Origin: CAYRTV01 sp964505785
GTDB taxonomy: Bacteria > Acidobacteriota > Aminicenantia > Aminicenantales > Aminicenantaceae
NCBI GenBank assembly: GCA_964505785.1
Contig: CAZDJZ010000001.1
Coordinates: 186,001-250,000, forward strand
Reading direction: 5' to 3'
DNA: 64,000 bases
Shown here: one piece after another, positions 8,034 through 16,486 of the stretch
Position numbering within the stretch: the stretch's first letter is position 1
Layout of the letters: the number at the start of each line of letters is the position of its first letter
Program-made: the position numbers and the translations under genes
The notes under the pieces: model-generated
Told to the model about the DNA's origin: nothing
Seen by the model: the letters and a program-made list of their open reading frames with translations, nothing else
The model's database searches: none

Positions 8034-9353
8034 TTATTTTCGCGACCAATCCGGAAGTTTGTTTTCCCCGGTTGACGTCAATCGCCTGAGATTAGCACCA
8101 TCATAATCAATGGAATATAACTGAATGGTTCCTGTGCGGCTCGACGAAAAAACCAAATGGCGGCCGTCAGGAGACCAGGAGGGTGATTCATTCCGGGAGA
8201 ACCCCTCCGTAAGTTTAATGATTTGATTGCTGCGCAGGTTGAGAATGTAGAGGTCGAAGACAGCCCTGACGCGGGAGACGTAAGCGATCCTGTCTCCGGT
8301 AGGAGACCAAGCCGGAGCATCGTGGTAGTTACCGCCGAAACTGACCCGCCTTACATTGGTCCCTTCGGCGTCCATTATATAGATTTGGGGCGATCCTAAA
8401 CGGTCTGAGGTGAAAGCGATTTCCCTGCCGGTGGGGGACCAGCTGGGAGCGGTGTCGATGGCGCGGTTATGTGTGAGTCTCCGGATGTTGCTCCCATCGG
8501 AATTGCTTACGTATATTTCAGAATTGGATTCATCTTCCGTTGAACAAAAAACCATTTTCGTGCCGTCCGGGGAAAAATTCGGGCCGAAACTGGTCCCTTT
8601 ATCATAAACAAGTTTTCTTTCCCCCTTGAAAGGATTCAGCAAGTAAAGTCCGGCTCGCTGATTGACATAGTGCGTGTAAGCAATTGTTTGTGTGTCGGCG
8701 GACCAGGCGGGCATGTAGTCTTTTTCCCGGTTAAAGGTTAAGCGGGTTTGGTTGCGGCCGTCATAATCCATCATGTAGAGTTCATCATTGCCGTCGCGGT
8801 TGGAAACAAAAACGATTTTTGAAGTAAAGACAGGCGCTTCACCGTACAGCAGCATAAATTCGTTGGCCAGTTTGTGTCCGGTCAAAGACAGTAAATCGGG
8901 GGCAGTTTGGTATCGTTTTCCTTTAATGAACCGTGCGGCCTTGATATCATAGATTTTGGCTTCAAACAAGATTCCCTGAGTTTCATCCAGGGACACTTCT
9001 CCCACCAGTAATAACTTGGCCTGAATGGATTCCCAGTCTTTAAAATTGACTTTATCCGGATTGGATGGATCAATTCCAGGGATGTATTCATAATAACTGT
9101 TGGGCAGGAGATTAAACACGCGGCTGTATTTCAAATCGGCGGAAATAACCTCACGCAGTGTATGGGCTGCGTTCCGGACCGATTCGGAATCGCCGTGGAC
9201 GATAAACTCTGGAACCGCCACAGGTATAACGGGCATGCCCTCTTTAATTGTCATCACCACTTCCTGCTGTGCGGAAAGCGGAATGATGGAGGGAACGAGA
9301 ATTGCGATGGCTGAAAAAATGAACGTGCTGAAAGAAATAATTTTTGTTTTCAT
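8034..9353 (-). CDS. tolB: Tol-Pal system beta-propeller protein TolB
   Basis: 439 residues. N-terminal signal peptide (1-29, ending ...PLSAQQ), TolB N-terminal domain with IPVAVPEF (about 40-150), then a six-bladed propeller made of PD40 repeats such as SRDGNDELYMMDYDG, ISPDG/WSPDGRHLVFSS. Periplasmic; it links Pal to TolA/TolQR energy. The start overlaps the stop of the preceding TonB/TolA-like gene by four bases. The full length and repeat number match the family. Confidence 0.95.
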   Translation of the reverse strand: MKTKIISFSTFIFSAIAILVPSIIPLSAQQEVVMTIKEGMPVIPVAVPEFIVHGDSESVRNAAHTLREVISADLKYSRVFNLLPNSYYEYIPGIDPSNPDKVNFKDWESIQAKLLLVGEVSLDETQGILFEAKIYDIKAARFIKGKRYQTAPDLLSLTGHKLANEFMLLYGEAPVFTSKIVFVSNRDGNDELYMMDYDGRNQTRLTFNREKDYMPAWSADTQTIAYTHYVNQRAGLYLLNPFKGERKLVYDKGTSFGPNFSPDGTKMVFCSTEDESNSEIYVSNSDGSNIRRLTHNRAIDTAPSWSPTGREIAFTSDRLGSPQIYIMDAEGTNVRRVSFGGNYHDAPAWSPTGDRIAYVSRVRAVFDLYILNLRSNQIIKLTEGFSRNESPSWSPDGRHLVFSSSRTGTIQLYSIDYDGANLRRLTSTGENKLPDWSRK

Positions 9354-10189
9354 TGTCCGTGCTCAAATATTAATCGTATAACGAGATATTCATCCTCATA
9401 ATCCTGCGGGAGAGGCGGGAAAGGTGCGGCTGACCGCACTGCGCGCAGGGACGATAAGTCAAGGGACCGGATCTGACTGGATTCCAGAATCTCCGGTTCG
9501 GAAATATGACCGTCTCGAAAAATTCTGAATTTTATCGTGGTGAAATAGTCTCCGGTTATTCCCGTGGTTATGCGGGAGGTGAACCAGTTGTTGGATATCC
9601 GGGCGTGAATCTGCTGGAGATAGTAAGAGTAAGGAAAAGAAGACAGACCGATCTGGGAGGCGTACTCAGAGCCGAAGCCGTAACCGCTTCCGGATCCGAC
9701 ACCCATCCTCAAACCGGAACCTCCGCCTGCACCGCCGCCGGAACCGCTCTCCGCTTCTGTTTGTTGGGACCCCGATGTGGTTTTGGCCGCTGTTTTTTCC
9801 TGTTTCCGGATCGTGGTTTTCTTCTTTGGCTGCGTTTTCTTTTCCCGCTCAGGTTTTTCCACCGGATATCTCAGGGATTCCGGCAATTCCTGCTGAACTT
9901 TATCAGGCGTGGTCAGTTCGGTGAGAGTTTCTCTTGGAGTGACCGGAGTTTCGGAAATTTCTTCCACCTCTCCACCGCCACCGCCTCCTCCCGGCCCACC
10001 ACCACCGCCACCACCGCCGCCTCCTCCTCCCCCGAAAGAAATGATATTGACGTAATGGGTCATCCCTTTACGGGAAGGTCCCGGAAGGTGCGGAGAAAGC
10101 AAAAGAAAAACAAAGAGGAGCAGATGGACGGCAGCGGATATGATAATTGACCGTTTGAAAATTCGGAATTCTTTTTCAGCGGCTGTCAT
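9350..10189 (-). CDS. TolA/TonB-like energy transducer with a polyglycine tract
   Basis: 279 residues. A short cytoplasmic tail, one membrane helix at about 14-32 (IIISAAVHLLLFVFLLL), then a tract of 13 glycines, one Pro and seven more glycines (about residues 53-73), a Pro/Lys/Thr spacer, a second Gly/Ser-rich stretch, and a C-terminal TonB-type domain (about 185-279) ending in LVIRLIFEHGQ. Between tolR and tolB it should play the TolA part, spanning the periplasm and coupling TolQR to TolB/Pal. The C-terminal fold is of the TonB_C type, so a TonB role cannot be excluded. The GGN-codon run at about 9972-10034 is prone to length change. Confidence 0.85.
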   Translation of the reverse strand: MTAAEKEFRIFKRSIIISAAVHLLLFVFLLLSPHLPGPSRKGMTHYVNIISFGGGGGGGGGGGGGPGGGGGGGEVEEISETPVTPRETLTELTTPDKVQQELPESLRYPVEKPEREKKTQPKKKTTIRKQEKTAAKTTSGSQQTEAESGSGGGAGGGSGLRMGVGSGSGYGFGSEYASQIGLSSFPYSYYLQQIHARISNNWFTSRITTGITGDYFTTIKFRIFRDGHISEPEILESSQIRSLDLSSLRAVRSAAPFPPLPQDYEDEYLVIRLIFEHGQ

Positions 10190-10192
10190 GGC

Positions 10193-10624
10193 TTATTCCA
10201 TTGATTCCTCTGCGGGCTCAACGACCAGTCCCACCACTTCCACTCCGGTTTTCTTGATTATATCCAAAATATGAATGACGAAACCATAAGGGAGCTGTTC
10301 GTCGGCGCGGATAAAAACAACTTTTCGTTCTTTGCCGTAAAAATATTCCTCTAATTTTTGTTCAAGGAGAAACTGATTAACGACGGTATCCTGAATGTGG
10401 ATATATTTGTCCCGGGTGATGGACAGGGTCAAGCCTTCATCGGCGGGTGCGGCTTGTGATTCCGCCTGGGGAAGATCAATGGATATGCCCGATTGCATCA
10501 TGGGCGCTGTCACCATAAAAATAATCAACAAAACCAACATCACATCCACTAGAGGGGTGACGTTGATTTCAGAGAGAGAGGTACCGCTCTCTCTGCGGTT
10601 TATAGAACGATATTTAAAGGCCAT
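10193..10624 (-). CDS. tolR: Biopolymer transport protein TolR/ExbD
   Basis: 143 residues. N-terminal region INVTPLVDVMLVLLIIFMVTAPMM is the single membrane helix with the conserved proton-path Asp in PLVDV. A periplasmic domain follows, ending VVGLVVEPAEE. Works with TolQ as the proton-driven motor. Its start overlaps the end of tolQ by 11 bases, and it ends four bases before the TolA/TonB gene. TolR is preferred over ExbD because of the tolB-pal context. Confidence 0.93.
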   Translation of the reverse strand: MAFKYRSINRRESGTSLSEINVTPLVDVMLVLLIIFMVTAPMMQSGISIDLPQAESQAAPADEGLTLSITRDKYIHIQDTVVNQFLLEQKLEEYFYGKERKVVFIRADEQLPYGFVIHILDIIKKTGVEVVGLVVEPAEESME

Positions 10625-11276
10625 AGAGTCTTTCAGTAATTCCTATAAATTCAATGGAAAAATCTTCCATTTCCGATATCATTTCTTTAATCCTGTGAAG
10701 AAAATGATTATACGCGATAACCGCAGGAATAGCGGCGAATAATCCCAGGGCCGTCGCAATTAAAGCTTCCGCGATTCCCGGCGCAACCGTTTCCAGGCCG
10801 GCGGTCTTGGTTAAACCGATCTCCTGAAAGGAGTTCATGATCCCCCATACAGTACCGAACAATCCGATGAAGGGAGTCACCCCTCCGGTTGTTGCCAGAA
10901 AACTCATCATTTTTTCCAGCCGGCTTACTTCCTGGTTGGATGCTTTAAGAAGGGCCCGGTTAATGGATTCCAACCTGTCTTGGGTCAGTTTTTCCTGAGG
11001 TTTGAGCTTTTTGAAATAAACAAGTTCCTTGAATCCGGATCTGAACATATTTGCCAGGGGACTGTCTTTATATTGCTGTGCGGCTTTGTTGACCTCCATG
11101 AGGTCCCGGCTTTTGCGGAATATGCCGAGGAATTTCCGAGACTGCCGGTCCGCGTTTTTCAGAGTGTTTCGTTTAAAGAAGATCACCGCCCACGAAAAAA
11201 CCGAGAAAAAGAGCAGCACCAACAATACAAATTGAACAACAATACTTGCTTGAATGATCAGTTGAAAAAATTTCAT
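10614..11276 (-). CDS. tolQ: TolQ/ExbB proton channel protein
   Basis: 220 residues with three membrane segments: about 8-34 (VQFVLLVLLFFSVFSWAV), about 125-150 (TTGGVTPFIGLFGTVWGI) and about 165-190 (ALGLFAAIPAVIAYN), typical of MotA/TolQ/ExbB. Thr and Gly residues of the conserved ATTGG...GTVWGI path are present. It is the first gene of the minus-strand tol operon; AGAAGGA lies just before its ATG. The upstream 470 bp hold repeats and hairpins but no clear sigma-70 promoter that I can defend. Confidence 0.94.
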   Translation of the reverse strand: MKFFQLIIQASIVVQFVLLVLLFFSVFSWAVIFFKRNTLKNADRQSRKFLGIFRKSRDLMEVNKAAQQYKDSPLANMFRSGFKELVYFKKLKPQEKLTQDRLESINRALLKASNQEVSRLEKMMSFLATTGGVTPFIGLFGTVWGIMNSFQEIGLTKTAGLETVAPGIAEALIATALGLFAAIPAVIAYNHFLHRIKEMISEMEDFSIEFIGITERLYGL

Positions 11277-11748
11277 TTCCTTCTCATATCATCAATTGAA
11301 TATTAAGCCTGAATTATTCCATAGAGAACGACCCGCAAGGGTCGTCTAAGATTCCGACGCGGCTTCGCTCCTCGGAATGACATGTGCGGTCTTTGCATCT
11401 TTTTTGCAGCCCCGTATCCGTTACTGCCTAAACGGGGAACCTTGAGCTCCCCGGGACGGCATTGAATTAAAGTAATGCCGTCGTCTGCGGCAATCTCGGC
11501 CTGTGAATAATCCAGGTTAAGTTTCAAAAAGTAGCACATGCCTGATAGCTTGTCAAATAGCGTCCCTTGACGATGAATGCACACAACATAAACGACGAAA
11601 CGGTTAATAAAGATGCATCATTTTCCTTACTCTTTACTCTTCACTTAACAAAGGAGTACAATACCTACGATTTGCTTTACCGTCTGCAAGCCTTAAAAAG
11701 GCTGTTTTCGGATGAATAAGCCAGTATAAGAAATAGTCAGGTTAAACG
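11277..11748. repeat. Non-coding divergent spacer between tolQ and trkH with repeat pieces
   Basis: 472 bases with no credible gene. It holds a fragment of the dispersed GGATGACA/GATCCTT-type repeat at about 11333-11383 (AGATTCCGACGCGGCTTCGC then CTCCTCGGAATGACA), two stem-loops at 11433-11482, and at about 11482-11520 a copy of the tail of the ~250 bp dispersed element (TCTGCGGCAATCTCGGCC then TGTGAATAAT). A CTTTACTCTTCACTT short-period stretch is at about 11630-11648. A 93-codon reading frame on the minus strand here is made of repeat sequence. Confidence 0.7.
11433..11482 (+). promoter_or_regulatory. Two consecutive stem-loops upstream of trkH
   Basis: The first is CGGGGA (11433-11438) paired with TCCCCG (11448-11453) over a nine-base loop. 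The second is a perfect nine-base stem, GACGGCATT (11455-11463) with AATGCCGTC (11474-11482), over a ten-base loop. No U-run follows either, so they are not plain terminators on the plus strand. They could be leader RNA structure for trkH, 270 bases downstream, or part of a repeat. No known riboswitch core was recognised. Confidence 0.4.
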
Positions 11749-13116
11749 ATGCGGAAAATAAGCCTTGACCGGAGAGACCCACGAAGGGGCATCCAATTTA
11801 ATCCTGCGCAGGTCCTGGCTGTGAGTTTTATCGGTGCGATCGTGGTTGGAGCCGGGCTTCTGATGATCCCGGCGTGTACCGCCGGGGGCCAAATTTCATT
11901 CATCGATGCCTTATTTACCTCTACTTCCGCTGTGTGTGTAACCGGATTGATTGTCCAGGATACCCCGGTTTTTTTCACACCCATCGGGCAAGGCATTATT
12001 CTGGTTTTATTCCAATTGGGCGGTTTGGGCATTATGACCTTTTCGAGCATGGTCATGCTGATGGCCGGAAGGAAAATATCTTTTAAAGACAGGCTCATTA
12101 TCCAGGAAGGATTCCATCATGCAACGCCTTCGAACTTGAAATCCTTGATCCGCAACATTTTTTTATTTACGTTCATTTTGGAGCTGTTTGGAGCAGGATG
12201 CCTTTATTTACATTGGAAAGATGATTTTCCGGGAGTGAAGGCAGGATTTCACGCGGTTTTCCATTCAGTTTCGGCTTTTTGCAATGCCGGATTCGCCCGG
12301 TTCAGTGACAGCTTTGCGTCTTTCCGTGGAGATTTGGTTGTTAATGCTGTCCTGATGAGCCTGATCGTGCTGGGCGGGCTGGGTTTTTTGGTTCTGCACG
12401 AATCCTTTGAAATTGTGAGTGACAAGATCAGAAAAAGACGGCACAGGCTTTCCCTGCATATGCGGATGGTGCTGGTCACCACATTGGTTTTGCTGCTGGG
12501 CGGAGGTGTGCTTTTTTTCTTCTTGGAGAATACCGGAGTTTTAAAAGGACTGCCTTTTGCGGAAAAAGCGGCGGCTGCCTTTTTCCAGGTGATTACACCA
12601 AGGACCGCCGGCTTTAATACCTTGGACCTTAACTTATTGGGACCGGCGACAATTTTTATGCTGATTTTACTCATGTTTGTGGGGGCGGCCCCCGGCTCAA
12701 CCGGCGGTGGTGTCAAAGTCACAACCCTGGGCGTTCTTTATTCCTTTATCCGCTCCCGCCTGGCGGGCCGGGATTCGGTCAATATCAGCTGCCGGACCCT
12801 GCCTTTCGAATTGATAACAAAAGCTTTTACTTTATTGGCTTTGAGCGTAACGGTTATTTCTTTGGCTGTATTCATTCTTTTGATCACTCAGAAAGAAATG
12901 GCCTTTCAATCGGTCATTTTTGAGGTCTTTTCCGCATTCGGCACGGTGGGGCTGTCTCTGGGAATCACGCCGGAGTTAAATCCGGTGGGAAAGGCCGTCA
13001 TCATCTCGACCATGTACATCGGACGCATTGGTCCTTTGACGTTTTTATATGCGTTCAGCCGGGAACAGCCCCATGGCCGTTATAAATATGTGGAAGAAAC
13101 CGTCATGATCGGATAA
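11749..13116 (+). CDS. trkH: Potassium uptake protein, TrkH/KtrB family
   Basis: 455 residues with about eight to ten membrane segments and four pore loops, each with its selectivity glycine: TSTSAVCVTGLI, SVSAFCNAGFA, TPRTAGFN and SAFGTVGLSLG. This is the membrane channel subunit of a Trk/Ktr K+ (or Na+/K+) importer. The length is nearer KtrB (about 450) than E. coli TrkH (483). It is followed 11 bases later by its cytosolic RCK partner. In other bacteria such systems respond to EIIA-Ntr or c-di-AMP; there is no direct sequence evidence for either here. Confidence 0.92.
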   Translation: MRKISLDRRDPRRGIQFNPAQVLAVSFIGAIVVGAGLLMIPACTAGGQISFIDALFTSTSAVCVTGLIVQDTPVFFTPIGQGIILVLFQLGGLGIMTFSSMVMLMAGRKISFKDRLIIQEGFHHATPSNLKSLIRNIFLFTFILELFGAGCLYLHWKDDFPGVKAGFHAVFHSVSAFCNAGFARFSDSFASFRGDLVVNAVLMSLIVLGGLGFLVLHESFEIVSDKIRKRRHRLSLHMRMVLVTTLVLLLGGGVLFFFLENTGVLKGLPFAEKAAAAFFQVITPRTAGFNTLDLNLLGPATIFMLILLMFVGAAPGSTGGGVKVTTLGVLYSFIRSRLAGRDSVNISCRTLPFELITKAFTLLALSVTVISLAVFILLITQKEMAFQSVIFEVFSAFGTVGLSLGITPELNPVGKAVIISTMYIGRIGPLTFLYAFSREQPHGRYKYVEETVMIG

Positions 13117-13127
13117 GGAGAGGGTAT

Positions 13128-13778
13128 ATGAAATTTGCTGTTATTGGATTGGGAAGCTTCGGCTCGCATATGGCAAGAAAGTTATATGAAAACGGAGAGG
13201 AAGTGCTGGCGATAGATCATGACCGCGAGAGGATCGAGATGTTAAAAAATCATGTCTCTCATGCCGTGCAGATGGAGGCGGCGGATAAGGAAAATTTGGA
13301 AGCCCTGGGAATAACAGATATGGATGTTGTCGTCGTCAGCTTGGGGCCGAAGATGGAAGCCTCCATACTGACGGTCCTCTATCTTCACGAATTACAGGTC
13401 AAGCGGATAATTGCCAAAGCCTTAACCGAAGACCATAAAAAAATTCTGGAATCCGTGGGCGCGATGGATGTGATTTATCCGGAAAAAGATATGGCTATCC
13501 GCACGGCGCATAAGCTCAGCAATCCCAACGTGATGGAGTATCTGCCGCTTGTTTCCGGAGTGGAAATCCAGGAAATCGCACCTCCGAATAAATTTGTGGG
13601 AAAAAGTTTAATGGAATTGGACTTGAGAAATAAATATGGTGTCAATGTCATTGCTGTCAGAGGTTTGGTGCCGGAAAAAACCACTCTGATCCCCGGAGCT
13701 GATTTCGTAATTAAAGACAGTGATATTCTCGTTATTATCGGCGACCGAAAAGACCTCAAGAAGATTATGGAAATGTGA
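13128..13778 (+). CDS. trkA: Potassium channel regulatory subunit, TrkA/KtrA (RCK) family
   Basis: 216 residues. N-terminal Rossmann RCK domain with nucleotide motif GLGSFGSHMA (about 7-16) and the acidic IDHDRERIE ligand-binding end; C-terminal TrkA_C domain (about 138-216) ending IIGDRKDLKK. The single RCK-N/RCK-C arrangement is that of KtrA rather than the duplicated E. coli TrkA. Forms the cytosolic gating ring on the TrkH/KtrB channel encoded just upstream, with a GGAGAGGG ribosome site. Gating is by ATP/ADP or NAD(H) in known members. Confidence 0.93.
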   Translation: MKFAVIGLGSFGSHMARKLYENGEEVLAIDHDRERIEMLKNHVSHAVQMEAADKENLEALGITDMDVVVVSLGPKMEASILTVLYLHELQVKRIIAKALTEDHKKILESVGAMDVIYPEKDMAIRTAHKLSNPNVMEYLPLVSGVEIQEIAPPNKFVGKSLMELDLRNKYGVNVIAVRGLVPEKTTLIPGADFVIKDSDILVIIGDRKDLKKIMEM

Positions 13779-13837
13779 CAGCGAAGATGTCATCCTGAGG
13801 ACTGCGGAGCCGGCCGTAAGGATCTTGTCACTTTTTT
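13775..13837 (+). terminator. Repeat-derived inverted repeat with U-run after trkA
   Basis: GTGACA (13775-13780, overlapping the trkA stop) pairs with TGTCAC (13826-13831), followed at once by six T. The interior is a copy of the dispersed repeat (GTCATCCTGAGG ... TAAGGATCTTGTCAC). The outer stem plus T-run could work as a terminator for the trk pair and separates it from the convergent helicase gene. The outer stem is short, so efficiency is uncertain. Confidence 0.4.
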
Positions 13838-13858
13838 CTTTTCACTAATCTGTATGAT

Positions 13859-16204
13859 TTAAATCAGCTGTTTAAGAATGTCAAGTGCAACCTGCTTAGC
13901 GAAGCGGCCGCTTTCCTTGGAGGGACCGACGCAGGAGGGACATCCTTCCTGGCAAGGGCAGGTCTGGATGGTTTCCAGGCAATGGCGGAGAAGCCTGTCT
14001 TTTAACTCGAAGAGAGAGGGGCTGAGCCCGATGCCGCCGGGAAAGTTGTCGTAGATGAAAATGTTGGGTTCGAATTCCGATTCATGAAAGGAAAAAGCAT
14101 TTTCGCCCTCTTTCATTTTAATTCGAATATCACGCGGCGGAACCGATTTGCCGGTGGCATTGTCTCCTACGGAAACCCCGATATCGTGCAGGTCGCACAT
14201 CATGAAAAGCGGTGACACGTGATGCAGGCAATACGCCAGGCCGAAAAGGCCGTTGATCTTTTGCTCGGCTTCATATTCGAGCCCCCCCGTTACTTCTGCC
14301 GGGATGGTCAGCCAATAGGCGGTGGTGTGCATTTCATTGGAAGGCAGACTGAGATCTCCTGCTCCGACGTTCTCCATGGTATGAAATTTAATTTTCTTGA
14401 ATCCGACTACCTGAGTGGCGACATGGACTTCGCCATGATAAATGGAGCAATTTCCCAGGCTTTCCTTATCGAATTCATCCAATATTTTTATTTTTGTGTA
14501 ATCGATGGCGTCGGTATAGTAATCAATATCGGTTTTTTTAACATACGCCCGCCTCTGTTCAAAATCCAGGTCTTCCACAAAATATTGGACTCCTTCGCAA
14601 ATATAGATGGCCTTGGGATGAAGCGTGGTGAGCGCCGCGGTGAAATCCACTTCCGCAATCACCTTGTTTTTGTTAGAGGTCTCCACCACCACAAAATTAT
14701 CCGAGCTGATGCTTCTTAAGCTGACTTCATCTGCGGGGTAAGCTTCCGAAGTCCAGTACCATTTATCCCCGGAATGATGCACCATGTTTTCTTTTTCCAG
14801 AAATTCAAGGATTTCCCGGAGGTTCTCCTTGCCGAAGGTATCACCGTCTTTAAACGGCAGCTCAAAAGCGGCACATTCGATATGGCTGACCAGAATGGAC
14901 AAATTGTCCGGGTTTATCAGCGCTTTTTCAGGATTCTTGGAAAAAAAATAGTCCGGGTGATTAACAATGAATTGGTCCAGGGGGGAGCTGGATGCCACCA
15001 AGACCGCCGCGGAATGCCCGGATTTGCGGCCTGCGCGCCCGGCCCGCTGCCAGGTGCTGGCAATCGTCCCTGGATATCCGGCGAGGACGGCCACATCCAG
15101 GCTGCCGATATCGATGCCCAGCTCCAGCGCATTGGTCGACACGACGCCTAAAATGCTTCCGTTCCGCAGTTTTTTTTCAATCTCCCGGCGCTTCAAGGGG
15201 AGGTAGCCGCCCCGGTACCCCCTGATTAAGCCTTCCTGCTTAATGCTTTTTTCAAAGTCGTCTTTCAGATAGGTCAGCAGCACTTCGGTTAACAAGCGGC
15301 TTTTTGCAAAGATGATGGTCTGCAGCTTATTTTTCAAAAAAACAGATGCGACCCGGCGGGATTCCTGCACATATGAACGGCGGATTCCCAGATCTTTATT
15401 TACGACCGGAGGATTATGAAAAATGAAATATTTATCCCCGGCCGGTGCGCCGTTCTCATCCACCAATTCCACCGGCGCCTCAATGGTTTTTTCCGCCATT
15501 TCCTTAGGGTTGGCAATAGTTGCAGTGCAGAGTATGTATTGGGGGGATGTGCCGTAATACTCAGCGACCCGGCGCAGGCGGCGCAGAATGTTCGCCAGAT
15601 GGCTGCCGAAAATACCGCGATAGTTATGCAGCTCATCGATAATGATATAACGCAGGTTTTCAAATAATTTTATCCACTTGGTATGGTGGGGAAGAATTCC
15701 GGAATGAAGCATATCCGGATTGGTGATAACGATATGGCCCCTGGCCCGGATGGCCTTTCGGGCGTCCTGAGGGGTGTCTCCATCATATGTAAAGATCCGG
15801 ATTTCTTCAGGCAGAGAAGCAATGGTTTCATCCAATTCAGCCCGCTGGTCCTGAGAAAGAGCTTTAGTGGGAAAAAGATAAAGCGCGCGCGCAGAGGGGT
15901 CTTTGAGAATCCGGTCCAGAACCGGAAGATTGTAGCACAAGGTTTTGCCGGAGGCCGTCGGGGTGACCACAATGATATTTTTCCCATCCTGTACATGGTC
16001 CCATGAGGCGGACTGATGAGAATAAAGCCGGCTGAAACCCTTGTTTTGGAGGGATTGGATAAGCAGGGGATGAACGTTTTCCGGATAGTCACAGAAGCGT
16101 CCTTCCTTTGCCGGAATATGCTTGATGATGCGCAGCGTCCCGGTTCTTTGTCCTGTTTCCTTCAAGCGGCCGAGGGCCTCCATCAAGCTTTTTTCATGCG
16201 GCAT
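13859..16204 (-). CDS. DEAD/DEAH-box helicase with C-terminal DUF1998 zinc domain (MrfA/YprA-like)
   Basis: 781 residues. Superfamily 2 helicase: Walker A TPTASGKT (81-88), DEAH-type box IIIDELHNY (about 185-193), a helicase C domain with GVVSTNALELGIDIGSLD and QRAGRAGR. The C-terminal DUF1998 domain ends in a four-cysteine cluster CPCQEGCPSCVGP, as in Bacillus MrfA (YprA), which repairs mitomycin C damage together with the exonuclease MrfB, and in fungal Hrq1. It is transcribed away from uvrA, sharing a 282 bp divergent spacer. MrfA-type 3'-5' unwinding activity is inferred from the family; no mrfB partner is next to it. Confidence 0.88.
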   Translation of the reverse strand: MPHEKSLMEALGRLKETGQRTGTLRIIKHIPAKEGRFCDYPENVHPLLIQSLQNKGFSRLYSHQSASWDHVQDGKNIIVVTPTASGKTLCYNLPVLDRILKDPSARALYLFPTKALSQDQRAELDETIASLPEEIRIFTYDGDTPQDARKAIRARGHIVITNPDMLHSGILPHHTKWIKLFENLRYIIIDELHNYRGIFGSHLANILRRLRRVAEYYGTSPQYILCTATIANPKEMAEKTIEAPVELVDENGAPAGDKYFIFHNPPVVNKDLGIRRSYVQESRRVASVFLKNKLQTIIFAKSRLLTEVLLTYLKDDFEKSIKQEGLIRGYRGGYLPLKRREIEKKLRNGSILGVVSTNALELGIDIGSLDVAVLAGYPGTIASTWQRAGRAGRKSGHSAAVLVASSSPLDQFIVNHPDYFFSKNPEKALINPDNLSILVSHIECAAFELPFKDGDTFGKENLREILEFLEKENMVHHSGDKWYWTSEAYPADEVSLRSISSDNFVVVETSNKNKVIAEVDFTAALTTLHPKAIYICEGVQYFVEDLDFEQRRAYVKKTDIDYYTDAIDYTKIKILDEFDKESLGNCSIYHGEVHVATQVVGFKKIKFHTMENVGAGDLSLPSNEMHTTAYWLTIPAEVTGGLEYEAEQKINGLFGLAYCLHHVSPLFMMCDLHDIGVSVGDNATGKSVPPRDIRIKMKEGENAFSFHESEFEPNIFIYDNFPGGIGLSPSLFELKDRLLRHCLETIQTCPCQEGCPSCVGPSKESGRFAKQVALDILKQLI

Positions 16205-16486
16205 GAATATATTATCCGGATTTGGAAAGGCGGGGTCAATATGTGGGTCTGTTCGGTTCGCTGTGCGAGCGGACTAGCTCAAATCTCAAAAATAAACCAA
16301 AGCCGGATAATAGTGATGCGGCAGCTTCATTAAAAATTTTGTCTGCGGATTCACGGTCAGACGATTACAGCGCAGAAAAGAGACGATCCATCTCAAACAA
16401 TCGATCCGCGATTCACGATTTGCAGTTCACGATATACGAACCATAGGCATTGAATTGATAACAGCGAAAGATTAAAATACCTTTTC
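16205..16486. repeat. Divergent spacer between helicase and uvrA, with ATTCACGAT-type short repeats
   Basis: 282 bases that must hold both promoters. From about 16400 to 16446 there is a degenerate short-period run (GATCCGCGATTCACGATTTG, then CAGTTCACGATATACGAACC) like those at 19149-19165 and 50941-50960. No gene is seen. No promoter could be chosen with confidence. Confidence 0.5.

Noticed and set aside
11400..11500. c-di-AMP (ydaO) riboswitch before trkH
   Set aside because: The two stems are suggestive, but the conserved core sequences of that class are not present.
11303..11584. 93-codon minus-strand frame next to tolQ
   Set aside because: It encodes repeat sequence (the SFRGAKPRRNLRRPL type common to this repeat) and the hairpins.
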